From JACMRP01 sp047302465 (GTDB lineage Bacteria > Bdellovibrionota > Bdellovibrionia > Bdellovibrionales > Bdellovibrionaceae): DNA of 64,000 nucleotides. This document shows positions 10,042-17,925 of the stretch, one piece after another (position 1 is the first letter of the stretch; every line of letters starts with the position of its first letter). The stretch spans positions 3,906,001 to 3,970,000 of the forward strand of contig NZ_CP178621.1 of assembly GCF_047302465.1 (NCBI RefSeq). The letters are read 5' to 3'. The notes below the pieces were generated by a model, which did no database searches, was not told the DNA's origin, and saw only the letters and a program-made list of their open reading frames with translations. The position numbers and the translations under genes are program-made.

Positions 10042-11667
10042 CTATTGTTTTGTCCACCAGTAATCAACACCTACGCCGTATTTGAAAGTCTCTGCAGGCA
10101 TTTGAACCTTCGCAGAGTTTGCGTAGAAGTCGAACTTGTCGTTGAACATGAATACGTAAGGCGCATCAGCTGCGATCTTTTCGTAAACGTTGTTCAAAAG
10201 TTTGATACGTTTTTTCTCGTCTTGAGTTTGACGAGCTTCATCGATCAATTTGTCCACTTCTGGATTTTTGTAATAGATGAAGTTAGAGCCACCTGGAACT
10301 GCGCTTGCAGAGTGCCAGATTTGTTTTGGATCCCAAGTGATGTCTCCACCACCCCAGCCCAAAGAAACGGCGTCGAAGTTGCCTTCGTCCATCAATTTCA
10401 AGAAAGAGTTCCACTCAAGGTACTTGATTTCCATGTCAACGCCGGCCTTTTTGAGGTCTTCGCGGTACATAGTCCAGTACTTCTCGTTGTCTTTATTTGG
10501 ATGGATCAAAGTGAATTTGAAAGAAGTCTTCTTTCCACCAACAGTTTTATCAAGAACACCGTCTTTATCAGTGTCTTTCCAACCAGCTTTTGCAAACAAG
10601 TCAGTTGCTGTTTTTGGATCGAAAAGAATCGGCTTTACGCTCTTAGCAGCATATTCGCTCTTCACGTAAGTAGGACCTGTTGCCAAGTCAGCCATTCCAA
10701 AACGGAATTTTTTGTTCATCTCTTCACGGTTCATCAAGTGAGCCAAAGCAACACGAACGTTTTTATCTTGGAAAAGTTCACGACGAAGATTCCAACCTAC
10801 GAAACCGTAAGATTTAGGAGCAGAGTTTTCAACTTTGTGTTTGAAGATTGTTTTGCCCCAAGGAGCGCCTTCAGTCTTCTTCACATAAGATTCTGCACGA
10901 AGAGAGATGTAATCAAGGTCGCCTTTTTTAGCGCGCTCAAGAATCACAGCTTCTTCTTTATAGAAACGCATGTTGATAGACGCAAAGTTGTAAGCGCCTT
11001 TCCAAGTTTTGTCGTCTTTAGCGTACCATTTGTCGAACTTCTTCAAAGTGATCAATTGACCACGCTCGAATTTGTCCAAGCTGTAAGGGCCGCAACCGAT
11101 CAAAGTACGAGTCATCTTTTTAGACTTCTCAACGTCGCCGTAGATGTGTTTAGGAATGATTGTCAAACCAGCGATAACGTCGAAGTTTTTGAAGTAAGTG
11201 TCTTTTGCAGTCACTTTCACAGTTTGTGGATCAACAACTTCAACTTTTGCGATACCTTCGTAGTAAGGACGCAAGTGAGCTGCTTGGTAAGCAGGTTCGA
11301 AGATAGCGTCGAAAGAGAATTTTACGTCTTCAGCAGTAACGGGTTTACCGTCATGGAAAAGAACGTTTTTACGAAGATGGAATGTGAAAGTCTTAGAGTC
11401 TTTAGAGATTTCCCACTTTTCAGCAATGCGGGATTTCCATTCATAAGTTTCAGTGTCACGAGCCAACAAAGAATCCATTACATAGCTTTGAACTGCAGAC
11501 GCATAAGTGTCTGTGCTAGATACTGGATGCAACGTCGGAGGCTCACCGCCTAGGTTCAAGTTAAAAACGCCACCTTGAGGTGCGTTTTCGTTGGGGGTTG
11601 CGGCCAAAGCTTGTGAGCTAAGTCCTACAACTAAAACAAGGGCCAAGAACTGTCCCATCATTTTCAT
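10042..11667 (-). CDS. Peptide-binding periplasmic protein of ABC transporter (SBP family 5)
   Basis: Periplasmic extracytoplasmic binding protein, 541 residues, that would deliver peptides to the YejB/YejE pair. It has a classic Sec signal peptide cleaved near ALA at residues 20-22 and SBP_bac_5 features: GGEPPTLHP, the WKSRIAEKWEISKDSKTFTF strand pair, LRKNVLFHDGKPVTAEDVKFS, and the C-terminal RQTQDEKKRIKLLNNVYEKI helix. ATG 11667 follows GGAGGAAACAAAG; the frame also opens at a TTG inside that ribosome site, which is rejected. It is first in the operon. YejA-like role is inferred from the neighbouring permeases. Confidence 0.92.
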   Translation of the reverse strand: MKMMGQFLALVLVVGLSSQALAATPNENAPQGGVFNLNLGGEPPTLHPVSSTDTYASAVQSYVMDSLLARDTETYEWKSRIAEKWEISKDSKTFTFHLRKNVLFHDGKPVTAEDVKFSFDAIFEPAYQAAHLRPYYEGIAKVEVVDPQTVKVTAKDTYFKNFDVIAGLTIIPKHIYGDVEKSKKMTRTLIGCGPYSLDKFERGQLITLKKFDKWYAKDDKTWKGAYNFASINMRFYKEEAVILERAKKGDLDYISLRAESYVKKTEGAPWGKTIFKHKVENSAPKSYGFVGWNLRRELFQDKNVRVALAHLMNREEMNKKFRFGMADLATGPTYVKSEYAAKSVKPILFDPKTATDLFAKAGWKDTDKDGVLDKTVGGKKTSFKFTLIHPNKDNEKYWTMYREDLKKAGVDMEIKYLEWNSFLKLMDEGNFDAVSLGWGGGDITWDPKQIWHSASAVPGGSNFIYYKNPEVDKLIDEARQTQDEKKRIKLLNNVYEKIAADAPYVFMFNDKFDFYANSAKVQMPAETFKYGVGVDYWWTKQ

Positions 11668-11856
11668 CTTTGTTTCCTCCAAAGAAAGTATTAACTAGGG
11701 AACCTCGACGGACCCTAAAGTGGACCTAAAATCAGGGAAAGCGCTAAAATAATCAAGCCATTGCTCATTTTATGCGCTGCAAAAGCATGATCATGAAATG
11801 TTTTCTTTTTGGCAAAATAGGACCATAAAGCGAGCTCACTCTGCGAAGGAGAAACT

Positions 11857-12909
11857 ATGGATAAAACTCAGAGCAAATTTGACCCCACTACCACCATTTC
11901 TTCCGAGTTCGGCATCTTTGGAATTCCTCTAACCGAGGAAGAATCTCTGGTCACCCTGGTTCCCGTACCATGGGAAGTGACAACTTCTTATGGCCGAGGC
12001 GCTTCTGATGGTCCTCGCATCATTCGTGAAGCCAGTGAACAGATCGATCTGTTTGATTTCGAAACCGGCAAGGCCTATGAGTCCGGCTACTTCATGCGCG
12101 AGTTCCCACAAGAGCTCAAAGACATGAACGATAAATACAAAGAAAAAGCCCAAGAGCTTATCGGTCTTCGCACAAGCCTCAGCGAAGACACCGCTCGCAT
12201 GGACAAACTGGCGGCTGAAGTGAATGCTGCTTGTGAAAAAATGACAGCGTGGGTTTTTGATCAATGCAAATCTGTTTTGAAAAATAAAAAGCTATTGGGA
12301 CTTGTGGGTGGAGATCACTCAACACCATGGGGTGCCATTCAAGCAGTGGCTGAAGAATACAAAGGAGACTTTGGTGTTCTTCACATCGATGCTCATGCGG
12401 ATCTTCGCAAAGCATATCAGGGTTTCACTCAATCCCACGCTTCGATCATGTATAACGTGATGACTGGCGATAAACGCCCTAAAAAGCTAGTTCAAATCGG
12501 CATTCGCGATTTCTGTGAAGAAGAGTTTGATTTCATCGAAAGCCGTAAAGACATCCGCACGTTCTTTGATATGGAGTTAAAGCGTCGTCTTTTGGCGGGC
12601 GAAAGCTGGGCGCAAGTTTGCCAAGACATTTTGAAAGAGTTGCCACAAAACGTGTACATCTCTTTCGATATCGATGGTCTTGATCCTGCATTCTGCCCAA
12701 GCACAGGAACTCCAGTTCCTGGAGGCCTTAGCATCGATCAAGTTTTCTATCTCTTTAACGAGATTCACAAAAGCGGCCGCAAGATCGTCGCTTTTGACTT
12801 GAACGAAGTTTCCACAGGAGGCGAAGAAGAAGCCGAGTGGGATGGCAACGTCGGCGCTCGCGTGCTTTATAAACTGTGCGGTTGGCTGGTGAAAACCAAC
12901 CAGCGCTAA
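11857..12909 (+). CDS. speB: Agmatinase/arginase family ureohydrolase (probable SpeB)
   Basis: Binuclear manganese ureohydrolase of 350 residues. Metal ligands are all present: H154 in GGDHS (151-155), D178, H180 and D182 in DAHADLR, and D271, D273 in SFDIDGLDP. An insertion of about 60 residues (about 80-140), rich in charged helix, separates the N-terminal strand region from GGDHS; ordinary agmatinases lack it. Agmatinase activity (agmatine to putrescine plus urea) is inferred from speA in the window; arginase or formimidoglutamase activity cannot be excluded. GAAGGAGAAACT precedes ATG 11857. Its TAA overlaps the ATG of the next gene. Confidence 0.85.
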   Translation: MDKTQSKFDPTTTISSEFGIFGIPLTEEESLVTLVPVPWEVTTSYGRGASDGPRIIREASEQIDLFDFETGKAYESGYFMREFPQELKDMNDKYKEKAQELIGLRTSLSEDTARMDKLAAEVNAACEKMTAWVFDQCKSVLKNKKLLGLVGGDHSTPWGAIQAVAEEYKGDFGVLHIDAHADLRKAYQGFTQSHASIMYNVMTGDKRPKKLVQIGIRDFCEEEFDFIESRKDIRTFFDMELKRRLLAGESWAQVCQDILKELPQNVYISFDIDGLDPAFCPSTGTPVPGGLSIDQVFYLFNEIHKSGRKIVAFDLNEVSTGGEEEAEWDGNVGARVLYKLCGWLVKTNQR

Positions 12910-13766
12910 TGAACATCTCTTCAATCCTTATTTTAATAGCGGCGATGCTCTCGATCCAATCGGGGGCCGCGCTTGCTAAGCAGCTCTTTCCCCTTGTTGG
13001 ACCCAACGGAGTCACTCTTTTAAGAACGTCTTTGGCAGCTCTCATTCTGCTAGCGATTTGGCGTCCGTGGAAAGCTGTGTGGACAAAGCAGCAGCTGCAA
13101 AGAGTCGCTTTGTACGGAGCTTCTCTTGGATTTATGAATCTACTTTTCTATTTGTCTCTGCAATACATTCCATTGGGAATTGCGGTTGGACTTGAGTTCA
13201 CGGGACCTCTTGCGGTGGCCTTGCTAGCTTCTCGCCGCGTGCTGGATTTTTTATGGGCGCTTCTTGCGGGAGTTGGCATCGTCTTGATTCTTCCCTTAAC
13301 CGAAGCGTCGGCCGGTATCGATCTTAAAGGTGCTTTGCTGGCATTAGCAGCCGGGGGATTTTGGGCTCTTTATATTGTTTTTGGCAAAAAGGCTGGTGAA
13401 GGCACCCATGGCGGCCAAAGTGCTACGATGGGAATGGTGTTTGCCGCGCTTGTTTCTTTCCCGTTTGGTGCGATCGATGCCGGAACCAAGGTTTTGGATA
13501 TGACGATCCTACCTTTGGGTCTTGCTGTCGCCGTTCTTTCCAGTGCGATTCCTTATTCCTTAGAAATGATTTCTTTAAAGCGCATCCCTATCAAAACCTT
13601 CGGGATCTTGATGAGTCTTGAGCCCGTCTTGGCAGCTTTGGCCGGAGCGGTCTTCTTGAAAGAGTATTTGTCTGTTTTTCAGATGGCAGCCATTGCCTGT
13701 ATCGTGATTGCATCTTTAGGAAGTACATTGACCGCCAAAGAAGTCGTCGTCACTACTGACATTTAG
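12909..13766 (+). CDS. EamA/DMT family exporter, RhtA-like
   Basis: A 285-residue membrane protein with about ten hydrophobic segments arranged as two EamA repeats (about 5-135 and 145-280). The opening AMLSIQSGAALAKQLFPLVG and LRTSLAALILLAIWRPW closely resemble RhtA, the threonine/homoserine exporter; the second repeat contains SLEMISLKRIPIKTFGILMSLEPVLAAL, also RhtA-like. The ATG at 12909 uses the last base of the ureohydrolase stop (TAATG), so the two are translationally coupled; an in-frame upstream start at 12876 would lie inside the previous gene. Coupling suggests it may export an amino acid or amine related to the ureohydrolase reaction; that is inference. Confidence 0.85.
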   Translation: MNISSILILIAAMLSIQSGAALAKQLFPLVGPNGVTLLRTSLAALILLAIWRPWKAVWTKQQLQRVALYGASLGFMNLLFYLSLQYIPLGIAVGLEFTGPLAVALLASRRVLDFLWALLAGVGIVLILPLTEASAGIDLKGALLALAAGGFWALYIVFGKKAGEGTHGGQSATMGMVFAALVSFPFGAIDAGTKVLDMTILPLGLAVAVLSSAIPYSLEMISLKRIPIKTFGILMSLEPVLAALAGAVFLKEYLSVFQMAAIACIVIASLGSTLTAKEVVVTTDI

Positions 13767-13784
13767 TCCCCGCTGTTTCTGGGC

Positions 13785-13813
13785 AAAAAAAAGCCGCGCT
13801 TCTTCAGCGCGGC
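13785..13813 (-). terminator. Rho-independent terminator of the DksA-like gene
   Basis: Perfect 8-bp stem GCCGCGCT / AGCGCGGC around TCTTC; read on the minus strand it is followed by eight T. It lies between the convergent exporter and DksA-like genes and may stop both. Confidence 0.88.
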
Positions 13814-13858
13814 CTATAAATGCCTTAAGTATCGGGGTAAAGCTCGTAAGAGCTATTA

Positions 13859-14233
13859 CTAGCGAGCGTAGCGTTTGTTCACGGATTCGCGGATCTCTGC
13901 GCCTTCAATGCTCAGACGAGTCCAAGGAATCGCGCGAAGTCTTTCAGCTTCGATCGGCTCTTCTGTTTCTTCACAGAAGCCAAAGCTTCCGTTTTCGATG
14001 CGTCCAAGAGCGCTTTCGATTTCGAAAAGCTGTCCACGAAGTCTTTCGTGCATATTTAAAAACTCGGCTTCAGCCAGAACTCGCACGGTTTGGTCGGCTT
14101 CGTCGCCTCCCTTATCGTCGTTATCCAAGTTTAAACGAGCTTCCTTAACTCTATTAAGGATCTCCGCTTTCGCTTGAACCAATTTCTGCCTGCATTCGCT
14201 GATCAGCTTTTCTGATACTTGCGTTTGTGCCAT
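13859..14233 (-). CDS. DksA/TraR family protein with degenerate zinc finger
   Basis: A 124-residue cytoplasmic protein with a DksA-like layout: a long coiled-coil hairpin (about 5-80) followed by a globular part. The acidic pair at the coiled-coil tip (D44 and D47 in GDEADQT) matches the DxxD that reaches the RNA polymerase active site. Instead of four zinc cysteines only C87 remains (FGFCEETEEPI), and the second pair is replaced by TRLSIEGAEIRE, so zinc binding is not expected. Probably acts on RNA polymerase in the secondary channel, with or without ppGpp. GAGGGGGTAGAG precedes ATG 14233; an upstream GTG (14296) would add 21 residues without homology to the family. Confidence 0.82.
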   Translation of the reverse strand: MAQTQVSEKLISECRQKLVQAKAEILNRVKEARLNLDNDDKGGDEADQTVRVLAEAEFLNMHERLRGQLFEIESALGRIENGSFGFCEETEEPIEAERLRAIPWTRLSIEGAEIRESVNKRYAR

Positions 14234-14783
14234 CTCTACCCCCTCGATTATTCCCTCAACGTCGAAGTGCCAATTTGGAACTGACCTATTAATCACCGGC
14301 CATGAATTTTTTGCAAGAGAAAATCTTAAATTAACTTAAAATTAAATAACTCACTGATTCCAAAGACAAAAAGCCCCTTAAATGAAAATAACGCCGCAAT
14401 GGACGTTTTCACTCTTAAATTTAGGTGGCTACTTCTTAAATTCTATTTAAGATTCGTCCAAATTTCCTTACAAATTTGCAACGCGTTATAAAGCTGGACC
14501 TTGGCTAAGCCCTAAGGGTGTTTAACAGGCTTAATATATGGAGAGGCCCCATGGCTTCTCATTTTGAGACTGTCTGTTTGTCGGCAGGGCCTTTAGATAT
14601 CAGTAGATCAGGAAGAGCCTCTCGGGCTCTGGCGGCGGGAACTATGCTAATTTTCAGCGGAATATATATAGAAAGAAAAAAGGATCTCCGGACGGCGTTT
14701 ACAGAGATTTAAAGAGGATCCCCCCACAGGATCCACATACCGTCGGAGATTTCAAAAGAACAACCCCAACACGAGAGTACAAA
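14234..14783. other. 550-bp non-coding region with structured segment
   Basis: No convincing gene. Nearest the DksA-like start it is AT-rich (14300-14480) and should hold that gene's promoter. From about 14490 to 14665 there is a TATAAA box (14491) followed by several short hairpins: CCTTGGC / GCCCTAAGG (about 14502-14519), GAGAGGCC / GGCTTCTC (about 14541-14560), and AGAGCC / GGCTCT (about 14615-14632). This could be a small RNA on the plus strand. The last part (14671-14750) is the terminator of the minus-strand gene at 14784. A 53-codon frame from 14551 has no recognisable content. Confidence 0.45.
14671..14750 (-). terminator. Long-stem terminator of the small secreted-protein gene
   Basis: On the minus strand ATCTCCGACGG (14750-14740) pairs with CCGTCCGGAGAT (14695-14684, one bulge), and the next bases are CCTTTTTTCTTTC. 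The loop holds a second hairpin made of two GGATCC copies (14716-14721, 14729-14734). It begins 33 bases after the stop of the gene starting at 15149. Confidence 0.65.
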
Positions 14784-15149
14784 TCATCTTCGGGACTTCA
14801 AACACTCTATGGCTTTTGCGATCACCTGATCTGAAGCCTGATTCAATTTAATATTGAGTTTCTGAGCATTCTGTCCACGAAGACGAAATGCCTTCGCGCT
14901 TTCATTCATGTTCGTCACTGCTTCTTTAGTTACTGGCTGCCCCAAAGTAGCACTCGTAGAAAGAGTGTCTGAGTAACCTTCCAAAATAGATGCAAAGCTA
15001 GAGTGGTTGCCAATCAGGCTGTCAGAGATGTTTTGCTGAGCCTTTTGCATAGCCTTAAGGTCTTCGGCAACTTCCGCACATTGAGATGCAGCTTGTGCAC
15101 TTGTGATCCATCCTGTGATTACAATTAAAGACCCTAATAACTTTGTCAT
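14784..15149 (-). CDS. Small secreted protein of unknown function
   Basis: A 121-residue protein with a Sec signal peptide (hydrophobic core LLGSLIVITGWI, cleavage near AQA at residue 22). The mature part is helical with two cysteines (SQCAEV near the start and IECLKS at the end) that could form a disulfide, and many Gln/Asn/Ala residues typical of a periplasmic helical bundle. ATG 15149 follows AGAGGAGTCTCAGCG; an upstream frame extension to 15182 is rejected. No family recognised. Confidence 0.7.
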   Translation of the reverse strand: MTKLLGSLIVITGWITSAQAASQCAEVAEDLKAMQKAQQNISDSLIGNHSSFASILEGYSDTLSTSATLGQPVTKEAVTNMNESAKAFRLRGQNAQKLNIKLNQASDQVIAKAIECLKSRR

Positions 15150-15262
15150 CGCTGAGACTCCTCTAAGATGCCCCCATGGCATGTCGGGAACTAAAGCAAG
15201 GGCCTTGCCACTTGAAATGAGGCTCAGATCGATTTTAGAGGGGTTTTAGAGGACGTTTTTTG

Positions 15263-15871
15263 TTATCCTCGGAGAAATTTTTCAAACTCGTCTTTGGATT
15301 CGCCAGCTGTGTATGGCCACAGTAAGCGCGCCAAATGGCGCTTTCCGCGCTCGACACTGCGTTTGCCCGGGGTCTTCTCGGCACTTTCAAAGAATTGCAA
15401 GAAGGTCGTCGCCATCGCGAGAAGAGTTTCCGAGATGTATTGCATTTCATCAGCGTCTTTAATTTGAACCATTTTGCCTTCACGCACCCAACGACGATAA
15501 AGAACTTCCATCAGCTTCATCATTTTTTGTACGTGATTACGCCACATATTTGCCAACGCAATATCTTTGCGGCGCAAAGAGTACATCTCACGATGGAAGA
15601 AACGATACTTCCAGTAGAGCTCGAAATTTTCATCAATGAATGCCAAAGGATTTTTGCTGCTGCCTTTGCGGAAGCGCCAAATTTGATATGTCTCTTTGCA
15701 CATGCGCTTGAACAACTCGATGATGATTTCTTCTTTATTGTCGTAGTGGAAATACAAATTGCCGGGACTGATATCCATAGCTTTTGCTATGTGATTTGTC
15801 GTGACAGCGACAACTCCGCTGCGATTAAAAAGATCAATGGACGTGAGTAGAATGCGCTCTTTGGTTTTCAT
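15263..15871 (-). CDS. TetR family transcriptional regulator
   Basis: A 202-residue DNA-binding regulator. The N-terminal helix-turn-helix is typical: ILLTSIDLFNRSGVVAVTTNHIAKAMDISPGNLYFHYDNKEEI split as helix 1 (6-17), turn helices 2-3 (24-43) and the FHYDNKEE signature. The rest is an all-helical ligand/dimer domain rich in aromatic and basic residues (WRFRKG, FFHREMYSLRRKD), of the type often called TetR_C in Gammaproteobacterial fatty-acid-type regulators; the ligand cannot be predicted. It faces the transpeptidase gene divergently, with 161 bp between. Confidence 0.9.
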   Translation of the reverse strand: MKTKERILLTSIDLFNRSGVVAVTTNHIAKAMDISPGNLYFHYDNKEEIIIELFKRMCKETYQIWRFRKGSSKNPLAFIDENFELYWKYRFFHREMYSLRRKDIALANMWRNHVQKMMKLMEVLYRRWVREGKMVQIKDADEMQYISETLLAMATTFLQFFESAEKTPGKRSVERGKRHLARLLWPYTAGESKDEFEKFLRG

Positions 15872-15885
15872 CGCTAATTGAAATA

Positions 15886-16032
15886 TTATTTTTTTGCTTC
15901 AGTGTCACTAGCTTTCGAAGGTGCTTGCAGCATGGTTTTCCAGTCCTTGGTCTGGAGACAAAATATCTCTTTATCAGACAGAAACTGCCGCAGGCCTTGT
16001 TTGTCGAGGAAATCTGGTGTTAGACTGAATGA
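15886..16032 (-). pseudogene. Possible gene remnant, minus strand
   Basis: A 48-codon frame ending in TAA at 15886 translates to a sequence with normal coding composition (for example FLDKQGLRQFLSDKE and QTKDWKTMLQAP) and a Lys-rich end, but has no ATG, GTG or TTG start with a ribosome site and begins directly after an in-frame TAA. It could be the C-terminal remnant of a decayed gene, or chance. No family recognised. Confidence 0.2.
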
Positions 16033-17331
16033 ATGAAGTTAAAATCACGCAGCGATGCACGTTCTAAGTCTTTAAAATTCCTATTAATTCCTGTTGCCAT
16101 GATGGCGTGCGCATTTCTCTTTTTTAGAACCAATTCAGGTGAAGAAACCGTTCGTGAAGACAAACTGAAAAGCCAACTCGAACAGCGCGTAGAAATCTCG
16201 AAAGGCATTGGCAGCGCCATTCGCAGTAATAAGTTACCAGAGAATATGGAAATGGAGTGGGACGGAAAACCCGTTAAAGCTCAACTGAAACTCAGCATCG
16301 ATGGTGAATTGCAAAAAGAAGCTGAAAAGCTCTTGAGAACATATAAACCAGACTACGCCGCCATCTTCATGATGGATGCGGTTTCTGGAAGAGTATTAGC
16401 GATGACGAGCTTCCAAAAAGATGATCCTAACGCTGAAAACTGGAATTTAAAGTCTAATTTCCCAGCGGCTTCCGTATTTAAAGTCGTAACCGCAACAGCG
16501 GCTGTGGATAAAGCCGGAGTATCTCCGCAGCATAAGATCCACTTCAACGGCGGGAACTACACTCTGTACCGAAAAAATGTGATGTCCGACAAAGTGAACA
16601 AGTGGACTCGTGCTATTACTCTAAAGGAAGCCTTCGCTCGTTCTATCAACACGGCGTTCGGTCGCTTGAGTCTTGAAACGCTTCATCCTGTCGATATCAA
16701 TGATTACGCGAATCGTTTTATGTTCAATCAAGAAATCCCTGCGGACTTCCCGATTGAAATGGGTGTCGCATATGTTCCGCCTGAAAGAAGTTTTGAACTG
16801 ACCGAAGTTGCCTCTGGTTTTAATAAAACCAATCGCATGAGCCCCGTTCAAGGCGCGATGATCGCCGCAGCCGTTGCGAACGAAGGCAAAATGGTGATTC
16901 CTTACTTGGTTGAAAACATGAAAGACGATCAAGGCCAAAGCCTCTACCACGCAGAAACTCTGGACAACGGTCACATCATGACAGCAGAGTCTGCTATGAA
17001 AGTTCGTGAGTTGATGGAAGAAACCGTGACTGCAGGTACTTCTCGCAAGTCTTTCAGAAATCTTGTTCGCAATAAGAAATTTAAAACGATCGAGATGGGT
17101 GGAAAAACCGGACACTTAACTGGTGAGAATCCTCGTGGCCGTGTGGATTGGTTTGTGGGTTACGCTATGGACGATACAAATCGTGTCGCAATCGCAGCTG
17201 TTTCTATTAATAAAGAAAAATGGACTGTGAAATCTGCAGAGCTGGGTAAGAACATGTTTAAGAAGTTCTTCGGCCCTATCATTCAAGACCGAATGATCTC
17301 TTCTTCTACGCCAGCAGCTGGCCGTAACTAG
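16033..17331 (+). CDS. Membrane-anchored penicillin-binding transpeptidase
   Basis: A 432-residue protein with one N-terminal membrane anchor (about 15-32), a short linker and a class B type transpeptidase domain (about 80-420) acting on periplasmic peptidoglycan. Active-site motifs are intact: SVFK (S147-K150), SIN (204-206) and KTG (358-360). It lacks the dimerisation/pedestal domain of FtsI and PBP2 and is much shorter than either, so it may be a specialised D,D-transpeptidase. Gene context gives no division or elongation partners: FxsA is convergent and touches its 3' end. ATG 16033 has only a weak upstream purine run. Confidence 0.87.
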   Translation: MKLKSRSDARSKSLKFLLIPVAMMACAFLFFRTNSGEETVREDKLKSQLEQRVEISKGIGSAIRSNKLPENMEMEWDGKPVKAQLKLSIDGELQKEAEKLLRTYKPDYAAIFMMDAVSGRVLAMTSFQKDDPNAENWNLKSNFPAASVFKVVTATAAVDKAGVSPQHKIHFNGGNYTLYRKNVMSDKVNKWTRAITLKEAFARSINTAFGRLSLETLHPVDINDYANRFMFNQEIPADFPIEMGVAYVPPERSFELTEVASGFNKTNRMSPVQGAMIAAAVANEGKMVIPYLVENMKDDQGQSLYHAETLDNGHIMTAESAMKVRELMEETVTAGTSRKSFRNLVRNKKFKTIEMGGKTGHLTGENPRGRVDWFVGYAMDDTNRVAIAAVSINKEKWTVKSAELGKNMFKKFFGPIIQDRMISSSTPAAGRN

Positions 17332-17333
17332 TT

Positions 17334-17915
17334 TTAACTCTCCGAAGAATCGTCTTTCTTCTTCGGAGTCTCTTCATCGACAATTTTAGTATGTGTGATT
17401 TCAAGAGGCGTGACGTTCACGACTTCGGCATCACGCTCGTGACGAGCCTCTTCCTCAAAAGGAAATGGCCCACGATTGCTGTAAGTCCTCGCACCACCAA
17501 AGCCCCCCGCCTGTGTTCCTCCGAAACCTCCAGGGAAACCGCGGACAAAACTAAAGCGTGAATTCGATAAGCGTTTAAAGATGTATGTTTTAAAAATAAA
17601 AACCGACAAATGTCGGAACAACGGCAATATTAAAAACACCGCCAGCACGCGTGTTGTGAACATCGGAATGATCAGAAAAATGCTGCCAAGCAAGATCGCT
17701 CCGCGATGAAGCATACGATCGCCCGGCAATTGTCCCTGCGCAAAACCCACTTGCATGGCCATCATCATACTTCGACCAGTTAATGAAAACATCACAGCTC
17801 CTAAAAAGCTGGGAAGCAGATAGCCTAAGAACACATCCCAAAAATTAAAAAAATGCAGGAAGGTTGTAAAAGCCAGAACTTCCAAAATCACTATGGGAAG
17901 TGGAATGAAAAACAT
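17334..17915 (-). CDS. fxsA: FxsA family membrane protein
   Basis: A 193-residue inner-membrane protein with the FxsA pattern: N-terminal segments (IPLPIVILEVLAF, FWDVFLGYLLPSFLGAVMF), the GRSMMMAMQVGFAQGQLPGDRMLHRGAILLG core, and a fourth segment ending LPLFRHL. FxsA-type proteins were named for a role in suppressing phage F exclusion; their normal function is unknown. The C-terminal 70 residues are a low-complexity Gly/Phe/Arg stretch then an acidic tail (GFPGGFGGTQAGGFGGAR, DEETPKKKDD), not present in short FxsA proteins. Its stop lies 2 bp from that of the convergent transpeptidase gene; the gene upstream is 10 bp away. Confidence 0.8.
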   Translation of the reverse strand: MFFIPLPIVILEVLAFTTFLHFFNFWDVFLGYLLPSFLGAVMFSLTGRSMMMAMQVGFAQGQLPGDRMLHRGAILLGSIFLIIPMFTTRVLAVFLILPLFRHLSVFIFKTYIFKRLSNSRFSFVRGFPGGFGGTQAGGFGGARTYSNRGPFPFEEEARHERDAEVVNVTPLEITHTKIVDEETPKKKDDSSES

Positions 17916-17925
17916 GCTGTCTCCT

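Noticed and set aside
10045..11553. 502-codon plus-strand open frame
   Set aside because: Antisense to the periplasmic binding-protein gene; it arises from that gene's codon use, with long runs of Phe/Val/Ser.
14551..14712. 53-codon open frame with a purine-rich leader
   Set aside because: No recognisable content, overlaps a terminator of the other strand and a hairpin-rich segment.
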